Positions 12,623 to 24,180 of a stretch of 64,000 nucleotides of DNA are shown here, piece by piece; position 1 is the first letter of the stretch, and each line of letters begins with the position of its first letter. Both the position numbers and the translations under genes were made by a program. Origin of the DNA: Sarcomyxa edulis (taxonomy: Eukaryota; Basidiomycota; Agaricomycetes; Agaricales; Mycenaceae); the NCBI GenBank assembly GCA_009761415.1, contig QUOL01000001.1, positions 806,001-870,000 of the forward strand. Direction: 5' to 3'. The notes under the pieces are model-generated. The model saw only the letters and a program-made list of their open reading frames with translations. It was not told where the DNA came from and did no database searches.

Positions 12623-13870
12623 ATTCACGTTTGATGATAGTATTCGATGGTATTAGTGTTGAATGCGAAACTAACAGTGAAAGGTGGAAATGGAACAGCG
12701 ATGACGCAAAATCATCGATAACAAAAAATCCAAAATCAAGTCACCGGCGTTCGCGTTACCGGCCGGAATCAGATTATATCTCTCAATCTCATCATCCACA
12801 AAACAACTCATCTCATCTCCCTAACGTCTCAAAATCATCCTACAACATAGTATCAAACGAGTAATAACATATATATATACAACAAACAAAGACATCATGG
12901 GGTACTACTACTACTAACTAGGAGATCGTGTGCGTGTGATATGGAATGGGGGGACGATTATGGCCAGCGTAGGTCGTAGGTCGTAAGGACGAGCGTAAGA
13001 GGAGGGGAGGGAGGGGTAAGGGGGGGTGGAGGGGGGAAAGAGCATAGTGATATTGAAATCGAAAACATAGATTATCCTCTAACGAAAGCGAGAGTGAGAA
13101 TATACGATCTAGCGTAAATCCCAACCGCGTCGGCGGGTGAATCGAAAGCATCAAGCTCTCAACGACCTTTGAATTTGCAGGCCGCCGCATCCATCCTCAT
13201 CCCCAAAAACCCGGAACTCTCTCTCGCCCACGACGACAACCGCAACTCCCTCTTCCACCGCCAAAAACTCATCCGAAATCGAGATATACACGTACATCCG
13301 ACGAATGGGGCTCTGTGGAGACTAGCCACGGCCACCTACGGCGAGGGCAGGCAGGAAAGGAAGAGGGTCGCGTGCGTGTGGGTGTAGGAAGAAAGGTAGG
13401 TCGGTCGGGATCCAGGTTCAGAGGGATCAATGAAGGATGAATGAAGTCGGTCGGCAAAGCCGGCATCTCTTTCGTTCGTTAACATTCGTATCGCAGAGTG
13501 ACGTTCGTTCATTTCATCGTCGTCAAGACAAGAATCGAGTGGGTGTGGTGGGGTGGGGGATGGTGATGACAGAAAACAATGCGAGGACGAGGGGAATGGT
13601 GATGATGGCAGGCAGGCATACAGACAGAACAGACATAAACAAAGTAATAAAAAATCGTGCGGGGGGTGGGTTGGCGGCGGTCCTTCGTGCTGCGCCAGGT
13701 CCACATAATCAGATAATCGGAGCCATCGAATGAGTAAAACCGAACGAGTGGGAGAGAAAAGGGAACGAAACACGCGAAACGAAACGCGCCAGTGTATCGG
13801 CAATGACAATCGCGAGGCACGGAACCACAATCAAGTGGTCGTTCGCCTACAAGCGATGTCGAAGTCAGAC

Positions 13871-13986
13871 GGGGGGGGGGGTGTCAATCGAGGAATCGAG
13901 GAATCGAGGAGTCGACGGGTGTTATCCAATCGATGAGTGTCCATCGACGGGTGTCCATCGAGTCGACGAGGAGTGTCCATCGACGG
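13871..13986. repeat. G11 run followed by two short tandem repeat tracts
   Basis: A run of eleven G (13871-13881) is followed by three copies of AATCGAGG (13886-13909), then three spaced copies of GTGTCCATCGA (from 13937, 13951 and 13973) in the 3' flank of the minus-strand bHLH gene. Confidence 0.9.
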
Positions 13987-14128
13987 ATAGAATCGAGGAT
14001 GGATGGAGGGAAAGGAGGGATGTATGAATAACGACAAAACCAACTCAAAAAAAAGGGTGAAAGTACAAGAAAGCGCCACGGGGTCTGGCGAAGCACGCAC
14101 TCCTGTCCCACTCAAGGGAAGGGGTTCT

Positions 14129-14186
14129 ACTCCCCACCCACCAAGGGGGGGAGATTTACTCCCCTCACACCAAGGGGGGGAGATTT
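14129..14186. repeat. Two 29-base direct repeats with internal C/G complementarity
   Basis: Two adjacent 29-base units (14129-14157 and 14158-14186) differ at only a few positions. Each begins ACTCCCC and ends GGGGGGGAGATTT, so each unit can fold back on itself (CTCCCC with GGGGAG). The seven-G runs also make G-quadruplex formation possible. Confidence 0.85.
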
Positions 14187-14733
14187 GCGCCTCAAGCTCT
14201 GTCCGCGGTCTTGTGTCAGTGTCGGTTGTCGTATCGCATCACATCCATCAACCTATGTTATCCTCATCCAATCCTCAGTGCCCGTCTACGTTCCGTTCCT
14301 TTCGTCCGTCCGTTCCGTCCGTTCGTGCGTTCGTGTGTAAACTCCAGTTCCTACGCATGGGTGTGACCACAGGTCAGTCCGAGACGGCGATAGGAAAGGA
14401 AGTGTGCTGTGAAATGCTGAGCGGCGCTGCCGCTGAAAGCCCGATTACGATTACGATGGATGGGGTGGGGTGCGTCGACGCACTGCGCACGCAGCCTGAT
14501 GAAGGAAACCGCCGCGGGGAAGGGTGTGTGGGGTGCCAGGAATACATGATAAAAAATAAAACGGTCCGTTCGTTAAAGCGTTAAAAATCAAATCAAAGCG
14601 TGAACGTTAAAAAAGAAGAGGAGGAGGCCTGGCCATGCAGGCGAACTCGCGGGCGGCGAAGGCTTTTTGGGAGAGATGGTGGTTTTCCGAGGTTTCGACG
14701 CTGTTCTGACCGCATAATGTAATGTAACGGCGA

Positions 14734-15794
14734 TCAGAAAGAAAGAGCAGGCACGAGCGTCGACGACGACGACGACGACGCAGCAGCCGTAGCACGGCGA
14801 TGTTCCGCAGTGCCCAGCATCAACCGCTCGTTCACATCGCGCAGTCTTCGGACTTCAGCCTCGGTGTTGGCGAGGTTGTTCTCCAGGGTGGCTTTGCATG
14901 ACTCGAGGTGCCGTAGGTGGCATGTGGCTGCGAAGGAAAGAAAGAAAGGGATGGTCAGAATAGAGTGAAGCGACGGTGAAGAAAGGGGGGACATACCACG
15001 CTCAAGCAACGACGCCTTGCTCGCCTTCTGATTCGACGGCGGCAGAATATCCTTAAGCCGCGCATACCCATCTCTCAAATCATCACGCCTCCTCTGCTCC
15101 GACTCAATCCTCTGTCTCCTAATAAACTCCCTCCGAGAATCCGAGCTGCCCCCTGCAGTCGCGTTGGCGGGGGTGGGCTCAAAATCATCGTCCTCCTCAT
15201 CACTCTCCTCATTCCTCGACCTCCGTCTTCGAGCAGCAGCTGCGACCTTAGCGGTCGAGCGCGTTCGGGTGGGTGGGACGGATATAGGGTTGAACCGTTG
15301 TGATCTCGGGATCGTAGCAGCGTAGGGGATACGACTCACACTGGCGGTGGCGGGGGAGTGGGTTCCACTCCCACGGCTATGCCGTCCTGAGGTTGCGGTG
15401 CCGTCGGACGACATTTCGCCGGCGCTCATATGATAGATGAGGGCTGGTGGGGAGATGCTGGCGCCATCTGGGGGAGTGTAGGGACGAGCGGGGAGAGTTT
15501 CCGGGGTATAGGGATGGGGGGAATAGGTGTACTCGGGGAGATTTAGGTTGTTGAAGCCTATTGTCGGGGAGGAGGAAGGCCCGGGGACTGAGCGGAGATT
15601 GTGAGATGATACTAAATATAGAAAGGTACAAGGGCGGACTCACGACTCATAGGAGAGAAGGTGGGGGACTGAGGAGGATACTGAAGGTAGTCCCCCAAAC
15701 CAGAGTCCATGCCGTAGGAAAAGGACGAATCATCCATAGAATTCATGAAAGAAGAAGACTTGGAGTTGTCAAAGGCGTGTTCAAAGGCGTCCAT
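14734..15794 (-). CDS. bHLH transcription factor (paralogue A)
   Basis: Basic helix-loop-helix DNA-binding protein of about 300 residues. It starts MDAFEHAFDNSKSSSF. A Ser/Pro-rich N-terminal half contains an acidic patch (EESDEEDDDFEP). The bHLH starts at RREFIRRQRIESEQRRRDD, with the loop around LPPSNQKASKASLLERA; it continues into a short leucine-zipper-like coiled coil (LRHLESCKATLENNLANTEAEVRRLRDVNERL). The tail ends in a Ser run coded by GAC/GTC triplets. In the basic region the usual E-box residues Glu and Arg (AEQRRR-like) are present, but the His four residues before the Glu is Arg. Two introns: one after SPMS, one inside the Ala codon of LLERA. The same intron position occurs in the gene at 23019-24180, which is clearly related. 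Target genes cannot be inferred. Confidence 0.88.
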
Positions 15795-17543
15795 TGCAGC
15801 AGAGGGAGGGAGGAGGGGGAGTAAGTAGGGGAGGGCGGGAAATATGAAGAAAGGGAGGTCGGGATGAGGGGAAGAGAAGAGAGGGAATGGGGAACGGAAG
15901 TAAAAGTGTGAGAGCTATATAGCAGAAATGATGCCGAGCCGGCAGGTGAGCCGCCGAAGTGAGCCGAAGTGAGCCGGGAAGTGAGCCGAGAAGTGAGCCG
16001 GAGTGAACCATAGCCCTGAGCTGAACTGACAAATGAAATCGGTAGTAGTAATCCCTCTTTCACGGTACAGATGCATGCTGATCAGACTCCGGCTCTTCAC
16101 CAAGTGCTTCCATCTCATCCCATTGTGGCGGAATTACCTCCCCACCCTATCCCCGTCCCAGCCACAGCCTATCCTGCCCACCCTATACTGGGACGCTGCT
16201 ATCCCTGGATTACTCCGATGTTTCTGTGCCCCATAATGTACCCACCTGGACCTACATACTACACTCCCCTTCACTTGCTGCCACTCGCACTGCGTCTCAC
16301 TCCAGTCCGTAACACCATTCCCAACTGACACTGGCTCCCTGAAGGCTAGACAACCCTTATTACCCTGGAGCCTGTGCACCTCAGGCTGCGCACGGAGTCT
16401 CCACGTCCCGAACTTCCGTATATTCTCTCACTAACACTATCAGTATCACACTCATTCCCAATCCCATCCCATCCAATCCTGTCCTATCCCATCCTATCAT
16501 GATCCGAAATCCGACGTCGACGCGGGGACCAGCCCATTTCCCATTCTCATTCTTATCCTTCTTACGCTGACGCTTACGCGTTCCTATTCCTATTCCTACG
16601 CGTATTACTGTACTACTTCTCCTCAGGCTTCCAGATCTCAAAAGACTAAGACTAAGACTAACCCTGCAGCTGTGCGAAATAAACGCATCTCAAGTTCATA
16701 TTGGAAAATCCCGTCCACCCACCCACCACACCACTCTCTCTTGGGCTTGACCACCGGTACCCAGGGCACTTGAGCTTGACCACCCACCGGTACCCAGGGA
16801 CTGCGAATCGACGCTAATGTCGGCATCACCTCAAATCTTCTCTTCACATGCACATCTCACATCCCACATCTACTTACAAACTCGAACGCGAACTCGAACG
16901 CGAACGAAATCTCGGCGCTCGCAACGTTTCTTTCATTTAAACACACCGCTTTTCCCATTCCCATCATTTCCTCTCAAAAAAATCTCATCCTCGCCCAAGA
17001 ACTGCTTAATCCGCTGTGAAGGTTGCCTCCGATCAAACGCAAACGCGCGCGCGCAGCAAACTCATTTTACTCGAAGAATCTGTCGTAAGGAAATGACCTT
17101 TGACAGGTAATAAGTAGCTTGTGCTTGTGCTTGTTGTGCCCGCTATAAACACGACTCCGGATGGAGTGGAAAGACGCGTACGGGTACGGATACGGGTCCG
17201 GATATCATCACATGCACAGCTCGAATAAAGATTGAAAGAATAAGTAAAGTCATCACAAAGAATAAGTAAGGTCATCACAAAGCCAGAGTGGAAATGGAAG
17301 AGAACGGAGAAAGTTGTCGTGTCGGGCGTCATTAAATGTCGTAACGTTCGTTAGGAAGATAGTCGTAGCGGAAAGTGTCCGTGAACAAAAGGGGATGCGA
17401 GAACAAAGACCTGGGGCGATGCGAACGAAAACAAAGACGGGGAGCGGTGGTCGCGGGAGGATACAAGGCCCTGGAGCGGCGAACGCAATGACTTGGAGCG
17501 GTGCGAAAAGAAAACAAAGACGTGGAGCGATAGTCGCGGGGCC
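15795..17543. other. Long 5' flank of bHLH gene A without a gene
   Basis: About 1.75 kb between the bHLH start and the stop of the next membrane-protein gene. It contains a GTGAGCCG-type minisatellite (15946-16009), a (CGAAC/GCGAAC)n tract around 16870-16910 and a CG dinucleotide run at 17044-17054. No frame has coding character or recognisable protein sequence. It probably contains the bHLH promoter and 5' leader. Confidence 0.55.
15946..16009. repeat. Minisatellite upstream of bHLH gene A
   Basis: About five imperfect copies of a 10-12 base unit, GTGAGCCG plus AA or GGAA, run head to tail. The array begins about 150 bases upstream of the bHLH start codon, so it lies in the promoter or 5' leader. 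Confidence 0.9.
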
Positions 17544-18950
17544 CTACGCGTAATATCCTGTTCATAGCTTATCATCAACACAAAGAGAACAACGAAAAGC
17601 GGTAACACCGAAAAATGAACAAAGAACGAAAGAAACGCACCACCCTGGAACGGACCCTTCATATTCGAATAATGCTCCAGTCGTTTCGAGAACCTCCAGT
17701 TCAGGAAGAACATGTATATCTATCCAAAATCAAATCAAATCAAGTGGTGAGCCAAGCAAAATTCATTCAGATTCGACACGAGAACAAAGATGGAATTGTG
17801 AGCCAACATTCATTCAGCACCCGCACCCGCACCAAAACAAAGGCAGAAACGCAAAAACGCTCCAAGACTGACTAACCTGAAAAACCAAATCCACAAGCAA
17901 CCCCACAATAAACCCCACATTCAAACTCGAGAACCCCGACGTACAAAACCCAGCTGGGACGGTGTCTGATGCGCTTCCATACCCTGCGGTGACGGAGTCG
18001 GTCCATAGTTGGCCGCCGTTGGCGCATTCCCAGGCGATTTTGTCTTTGCTGCGGGTGAGTGAATGAGTGAGCGAGCGAGAAGGGGAAGAAGGAGGAGAAG
18101 GAAGGAAGGAAGAAAGAAGGGGAAGGGGAAGGGGAAGATGGAGCGGGATCGTGTCAGTATGACTCGAACTCGATCGTGGTTCCCTCCCGAGTCAAGGAAA
18201 AGAACATCTCATTCTTCCCTCCCGGGTCAAGCAAAAGAACAGAACAAGCAAATAAAAGAAGGGAACAGAAACAACTCGTATGTACGTACCCCCGTTGTAA
18301 CTCCACGATCATCAGAATAGCCCGGACGGCACTTAAGATGATGATAAACGGCCATAGGAATTTACAGACGCGGGTCCAAATATACGATCGCTGTGTAGAT
18401 TGCAGAGGGATGGGGAATTGAAATTAGCGCGGAGCGAGCGAGCAGGGAATTGAAAAAATAGATTAGCGCAGTCGAAACGAAATGGAAAAAGATCCGCGGA
18501 AGGAAAGGAAGGAAAGGAAGTACAGTATGTATATGAAATTGACAAACATACATTGGACAGAGCAACGATATTCGCCAAAGCTACCACAGCGACTCCCAGA
18601 CCGACGCCTCCGTAGATTTGCCTGCAGTGCAATCAACGGGTAACGGGTAACGGGTAATGGGTAATGGGGATCATTGAATATGCAATCTCGGAGGTAAATG
18701 GATTATGGAAGTATACTGACCACTCAGGGAAGACGAAAAACAAGAACTGGCCCCACTTCAAGAGGAAGATCCCCCCTGCTACGCTATAGAGGATGATGAT
18801 GACGCCCCATGCGATCGCTCCTGCCCTCTTAAATTCCCAAAAAAAAAAAAAAGATTTTCACAACGGTTAGATGTCGCACGGAGATCTGACTGAGAGCTGG
18901 CTGGGTGGTGGGTACGAACCAGAGGCAAAAGTAATAAACAGTTATCACAC
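17544..18950 (-). CDS. Conserved four-helix membrane protein of unknown function (5' exon unresolved)
   Basis: I recognise no named domain. The exons chain cleanly: GVITVYYFCLWAGAIAWGV, a second helix ending FFVFPEW, then QIYGGVGLGVAVVALANIVALSN, then a cytoplasmic RSYIWTRVCKFLW and a third helix ending VELQRG. A loop follows with paired cysteines (WECANGG ... FCTSG), then the last helix (SSLNVGFIVGLLVDLVFQ) and a tail with WRFSKRLEHYSNMKGPFQGG ending in YYA at 17544. The topology resembles tetraspanins (four helices, Cys-bearing loop before the last), but the tetraspanin CCG motif is absent. From memory, proteins with the RLEHY...KGP...GGYYA tail are common in basidiomycetes and uncharacterised. 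The first exon is not resolved: an ATG near 19027 opens MWYAVNYIFDSYPFGR, but no proper-length intron joins it in frame. The polypyrimidine tract of one intron is a run of 14 T (18839-18852, minus strand). Confidence 0.75.
18636..18670. repeat. Telomere-like heptamer repeat inside an intron
   Basis: Tandem ACGGGTA/ATGGGTA heptamers (about five copies, degenerating into AATGGGG) lie inside an intron of the four-helix membrane protein gene, just upstream (in gene sense) of the exon starting QIYGG. They resemble, but do not equal, TTAGGG telomere repeats. Confidence 0.85.
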
Positions 18951-19280
18951 CTACATCAAATGAAAACGAAACCGCGGACCCGTCCGAATGGGTATGAATC
19001 GAAAATGTAATTCACGGCGTACCACATATTGATTGATTGTCAGTCAGTAATCGACTCGGAGCTCGATTATAGGTGGATTAGCGGGAGTGGGAGTGGGAGT
19101 AAGAGTGAGGTATCCAACGGGGACGGAGTCAATAATAGTATTCGTAAGTCGTTAAGCCACTATCGTAGTCGTGGTCGTGGCGATTTTCACGGTCGTCGCC
19201 TGGAGAAAGGAAGTTTTCCAGTGGGTGGGGAGAGGAAGAGCCTAGCCTAGAAATGACACCACCGTGACCGTGACAGACAT

Positions 19281-19293
19281 GTGTGTGTGTGTG
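19281..19293. repeat. GT dinucleotide run
   Basis: Six and a half GT units in non-coding DNA upstream of the four-helix membrane protein gene. Confidence 0.9.
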
Positions 19294-21235
19294 CCTTTGT
19301 GACTGATCCTCGTTCGTGACGCGTGATGTGCCACGTTTTTCAATCGCGACGGCGTTTACACCGTGACTGCCACAACCTCGGAATTCACTGGCAAGTTGAC
19401 GTTGACTTCAAGCTCGCTCGTCGAACGAGATCTGTGGCTGGCAAGCTCTCGCTCTCAAGCTTCAAAGCTTCATCTTCATCTTCACCTATCCTTTCACTCA
19501 CACTCATGCATCTGCATCTAGTGGTAGGTAGGCCTAGATAAATGAAAAAGTTCAAGTAAGTGTCAAGTTTGAAGTTCCGTTTCCGTTTCCGTTTCGCTTC
19601 CTGATTCCTTGAACACAACACGAGTTGGTTGGGTCAGTATAAGTAAGTTTCAGAATCAGATGGATGCCTTGTATTTTCCTTCACCGTCTGAACTCAGGCT
19701 TTGATGTTCTGACTCTGCTCGCAGTTTCCAGTTTTCTCCTCGGAATCAAACACCTTCAGGGGTTTGTCCCCTCCCCAATATCATTTGACATTGACTGACA
19801 TTAAGCCGTCAATTCCGTCACGGTATACGTCTTGCCTTCTCTAGTAGGACGTTTAAAAAACTCCCGAGGATTCTCAGCTCAGCTCAGATCTGCATACCTA
19901 GAACCGGACCGAGTCAGAGTCAGAGTCAGTCAAGTCAGATCGAACTCTCGAACTCTCTATCAACACGTTCACAATTGTACATTCTAGGCTAACCGTCTCC
20001 TCCGGACGGACATCTTATTCTAATTTCTCAATCATCGTAACCTTTCCCTTCCCTGAATCCCCAACTTTAACCTGCTACCCACTCATCATTTCGCAGGACA
20101 GGAAAAGCCTTGGGATTCGGCTTACCCGGAGGAAGTTGACACCCAATCGCAAAAATAACAACTCGGGTTACTACTTACTTCTATGCATATGCATGATGTA
20201 TCCCATTCCCAAAATTACCCACCCACTGGCCCCCAATAGATCTTCTGTGGTTGTGGTGTGCATCTCCCTCGATCATACATATACATCTGGTGAGTATGTA
20301 TCATAATCATATCCAATGTCAATGTATAAGCTTGCTTCAGAGCACGATTTTGACAACCTTAAATCTAGATTCTACATCCGTCGATCTTTTACCTTCTTAG
20401 ATCTTAGTAAGTGCGATCCGGTCTTTTTGCCTTGCCTCCCCTTTGCTTGCATGCACGCTAAACAAGGGTCTTTTCCCTCCGTCCGGGTTCCCCTTGAACC
20501 CGTGACCCTGCCATGCACAAGAACTCGAACGCAAAACGCAAATTCGGTCGTGCGTCCCGGGTCCGACCCCCCCTTCCAAACCCTCGTCTGCGTTCCATTG
20601 GCTACAAAGTCGACACCGACGCCGTCGCTGCGTAATGAAATATTCATCATGTAAGTATCCGGATCTTCATCGTCTCGGGCGCTTTGTACGCGTACGCGTT
20701 ATTGATGCAAGAACCCCGGCTTCTGTGGGTTTCTTTGTGTCCGCTCCGTGTCCGTGACTCGCTATCAATCAAAACCAAAACATTCGAATCCCACTATGTA
20801 CGGCGTTCGTACCGGGAAGCAAAGTCGTCGCCGGGATAGGAGCTCCTGATGCCAGAATAAAGAACTCTACTAGCTGACACCCTTTGTCTCCGGGAAGAAA
20901 CTAAGGTAAGCAACTCTTCCTCAGTTCACAACCGCAGTTAGCTCATACTATTCTCGCCACCAACGTCTAGGATTCGCAGCCCGTTTCGTCTGAACGGTCC
21001 TAACATTGACAGTGACAGTCCACCCTCAAACACCAACATCCCTCGTATTCGTATCGATGATGTCTCTGATCACGACTTACTTCCCAAATCCCAATGAAAC
21101 GGTTAACCGTCGGAAACGTGCTTCATCTCACCCTCGAACTTAACCTCGGTTTAATAAGAACCCAGAACCCAGAACCCCAGAACAAGACTTCCCCTCAGAC
21201 TGCGGTCAATGTCATTGGTCTTCGCGGATTCTTCA

Positions 21236-21260
21236 GAAACGAAACGAAACGAAACGAAAC
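21236..21260. repeat. Five tandem GAAAC units
   Basis: A perfect five-copy run of GAAAC in non-coding DNA. About 470 bases further on, at 21730-21757, lies the near-complementary tract TTTCG x3 followed by TCTCG units, so the two could pair in an RNA. Confidence 0.9.
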
Positions 21261-23018
21261 GGACAAACGGACGAACTGACATGTCAGAATCAGAATACAC
21301 CTCCGAGGGGATGGTCCTGATCAGTCCACAGAAGTCTCCCAGTGCCAGTGTCAGTGCCAGTGCTTAAAGGGCAAAATACCTTGCCTTCTACGTCCGTGAC
21401 GGTTCCGGTTCCGTTCTTACTGATAAACATGGATATGAGCATTGATATTTGGCAGCGAAGGACGGCATGTCCTACACGTGTTGTTTCTGTTCTGTTTCAT
21501 CATCTCTCTATCGATTAGAAACCGATATAAACACCGCTTCGTAGCCTCCTCCTTGCTGACTGAGATTCACATATGCACACCGTATCAGTGATCTATATAC
21601 TGGTAGGCGACTCCAATGGAAAGGTTTATTCTACAGACAGAGATGAAGGATCCGGATTGAAAGGCTACAAAAAACAGATGATATTGTATTGCACACAAAG
21701 ATATTCTACTAACTACAATGGGATATTGTGTTTCGTTTCGTTTCGTCTCGTCTCGTCGAGAAACCGCGAAAGTATGTGGGTGTCGAAGGGGAGTGGGTAT
21801 CAAAAACCAGAGATTCCAGAATGAGAAATGTTCCGCCTGCCTGCTTGCCCTCAAAAAGGAATTCGAAGCCGCTACTCGCGCGGTTTGTGCCCCTGCCGTA
21901 CTGTAGTTTGTCGCCCAGCGACAAGAAAGTATGAGTGTGCTGAAGATGATCGCAACCGTCGAATCAAAAGACGGATGGGATGGAAAGGTAAAACCCGTTC
22001 TCCTGGTCGAGTTATACCTCTCAACAATCAACAACACCCACAAAAACAGACAGAAGCACGGAAGGGTCCCTCCTCGAATCGGTGGTATTGTATTTCGTCC
22101 CGTAAAAAACAGATTTCTCTTCGATCGGGTTGATTCGTGCAATGCAATGGTTTCGTCAAGAATCCAAACAAGTTCATAATGTCGTCTTTCATGTGAGTTC
22201 ATTTAGTGTTAGTGTCATTGTCGTTCGCGCCTTCCTTCTGATGAGGAAATGATTGTCGGTACAGCCGGCCGGAGAGAAGTATGGTGAGGAGCGTGTCAAT
22301 GGAGACTTCGGATTGTAGGATGATAAGAGATCGACGTGTCAAAAAAAAATCGAAGGCAATGCGTTGGCGATGACAGGTGAAAAGAGGAAAGTGGCGTGTC
22401 CGATATGAAAAAAGTGGGTGGTGGTGGAGACAGATATAGAGGAAGGGGATCGTCAATGTGATTTCGCCTGGAAGTCACATTATCTTGGTCGGAGGGAGGG
22501 GTGCGTTTCGTTTCTCGTTCCATCGTTCGAACTTCGAAGTACTGCGAGGTGAAAGACGATCGACGAGAGGATCAGTGTGATCGGTTTTGATCTGAACACG
22601 TTCCGCCTCTGCCTCTCGGGGTCGGATGAATCTCCTTCGTGTACCAGTACCAGCGAGCCGAGCCGAGTCTAGTCACAGACTTTTCTCAAGCGGTCCGGTC
22701 GAGAGTTACAGTAGGCGGGAGGATAAGTGCGAGGAGCGCTCGGCGCAGTGCACGGACTTCCAGACGCCGTGATACTCGTACCAACTGATGCATCGAAACA
22801 AATAACGGAAACGCGCCGACGATCCCCCTCCAGAATGCAACGCCACATGAGAAAGATGAGAAAAAAATGTAACTGGGTGGGAAGGTGAAATGACGTGATG
22901 AAAAGTGGAAAGAAGATTGCCCGTAAAGTACTGAGAAAATGCGTAGAAATTGAGTTGATTCATGATAATCGCCCTAGAAAGAAATCGATCTGGAAAGAAC
23001 AAGACGCAGGTGGGAGAC

Positions 23019-24180
23019 TCAGAACCCACCCTCAGAAGCAGATGGGCTTGAATCTTCCGAAGGCGGTCTTTGACCTCTAACCGACGCCAGAGAATGGTTT
23101 GGGTGTGGGGGCGGGCCGTCAGGTGGAGGAGACAAAGGTCTAGCATCGAACATCCCAGGCGAGGGCGTCTGCATCTCTCCCTCGGCATCGTTTGAGCCGA
23201 GCGAGATCTTTTCATTGACGGCTCGAAGACGCGCCATCTCTTGTTGAAGTTCTGTTATCCGCGCTTGAAGTTTCTCGTTGTCTTTTTCGAGGTCGAGAAT
23301 GTGATTCGTAGCTAGATTGGCGTCGCGTCGGTCAATGACACCAAATTGCAAGTCGACTAGTATGACTGACCTCTTTCCAGAAGCGAAACTTTGCTACTCT
23401 TTTGGTTCGAGAGCGGTAGCACGTCCTTGAGTTTAGCATACCCATCCCGAAGCTCATCCCGTCGTCTTTGTTCGGCCTCAATCCTCTGCCTCCGCGTAGC
23501 CTCTTTTCGTGAATTAGCAAGGTTCTCCCTGAACGTCATATTCTCATTCATATTCAAATCTTCCTCGTCAGAATCGTGCGAGCGTCCACGACCGCGTCGC
23601 CCGGACGAACTCGTCGGAGACGGAGTGGGGTTGTATCGTATGGGGTGATGTCGGTGCACGAGACTATTGCCGCGAGAGGAGGATGGCGAGCCGGTGCCGC
23701 TACTATTCGAATGGTGGTAGATTCCGTCCGCCGATGTGTCTGATCCGGAGACAGGAGGAGACAAAGGGTGGTCGTACATATCAGGAGACGGCGGTGGTGG
23801 CGATGCGGACAAGGGCATGCTGTTGACATGAGGCGACGACGAAGTGTACACGGGGCCTGGGTATTGATGGGGGGAAACGAGGCCTAGAGGGTAGCCATGT
23901 AGGCCCTGCTGGTGCAAATCGGTGACGGAGAGTTGACCTGTAATAATAAGGAAGAGTCAATGGTAAGATCGACATGACATGAGGATTGCAAAGAAAACAA
24001 GAGCAATGTTAAGGACCCACGCGTTTGAGGGCCGGGATGCACGACCTGATGATGATAAGGTGCCATCTGAGAATTGTAGGCGAGCCCATATGAAGGGTCC
24101 TGGTCGTTTGAGTAAAAGCCAAAAGCTGGAGGGCCGAGATTAGCAGAGTCTTCGCCAAGGTGATGCTGCTGTTGATCCAT
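23019..24180 (-). CDS. bHLH transcription factor (paralogue B)
   Basis: Basic helix-loop-helix protein of about 340 residues, starting MDQQQHHLGEDSANLGPPAF. A Pro/Ser/His-rich N-terminal half (MPLSASPPPPSPDMYDHPLSPP) leads to a small acidic patch (SHDSDEEDLNMNE). The bHLH is SRKEATRRQRIEAEQRRRDE with the loop around LPLSNQKSSKVSLLERA. It then runs into a regular coiled coil (TNHILDLEKDNEKLQARITE) and ends in a Pro-rich tail, SEGGF. The basic region and helices are nearly the same as in the gene at 14734-15794, and both have an intron splitting the Ala codon of LLERA. That shared splice site is good evidence of common descent. The zipper is longer and more regular here. The likely action is as a homodimer or as a heterodimer with its paralogue; this is inference. 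Confidence 0.9.

Larger units (their letters stand above)
12623..14733. other. Gene-poor, repeat-rich region between TBCA and the first bHLH gene
   Basis: About 2.1 kb with no believable gene. It holds the 5' flank of TBCA and the 3' flank of the bHLH gene. Sequence is strongly skewed: long purine/pyrimidine stretches, G runs, tandem short repeats (13886-13909, 13937-13986) and a 29-base direct repeat (14129-14186). Open frames in it are short, overlap on both strands and have the biased composition of the repeats. Confidence 0.6.
18951..23018. other. Four-kilobase gene-poor region between the membrane protein and bHLH gene B
   Basis: Contains the unresolved 5' part of the membrane-protein gene near 18951-19260 and the 3' flank of bHLH gene B. 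Otherwise I see no gene. Short tandem tracts are frequent: GGGAGT units (19084-19110), GT dinucleotides (19281-19293), five GAAAC units (21236-21260), TTTCG/TCTCG units (21730-21757) and CAGTGC-type repeats near 21340. Open frames are short and reflect these repeats. Confidence 0.55.

Noticed and set aside
13336..13830. 164-codon minus-strand frame rich in Ser, Pro and His
   Set aside because: Lies in pyrimidine-skewed repeat DNA; composition explains the open frame, and the other frames are equally open.
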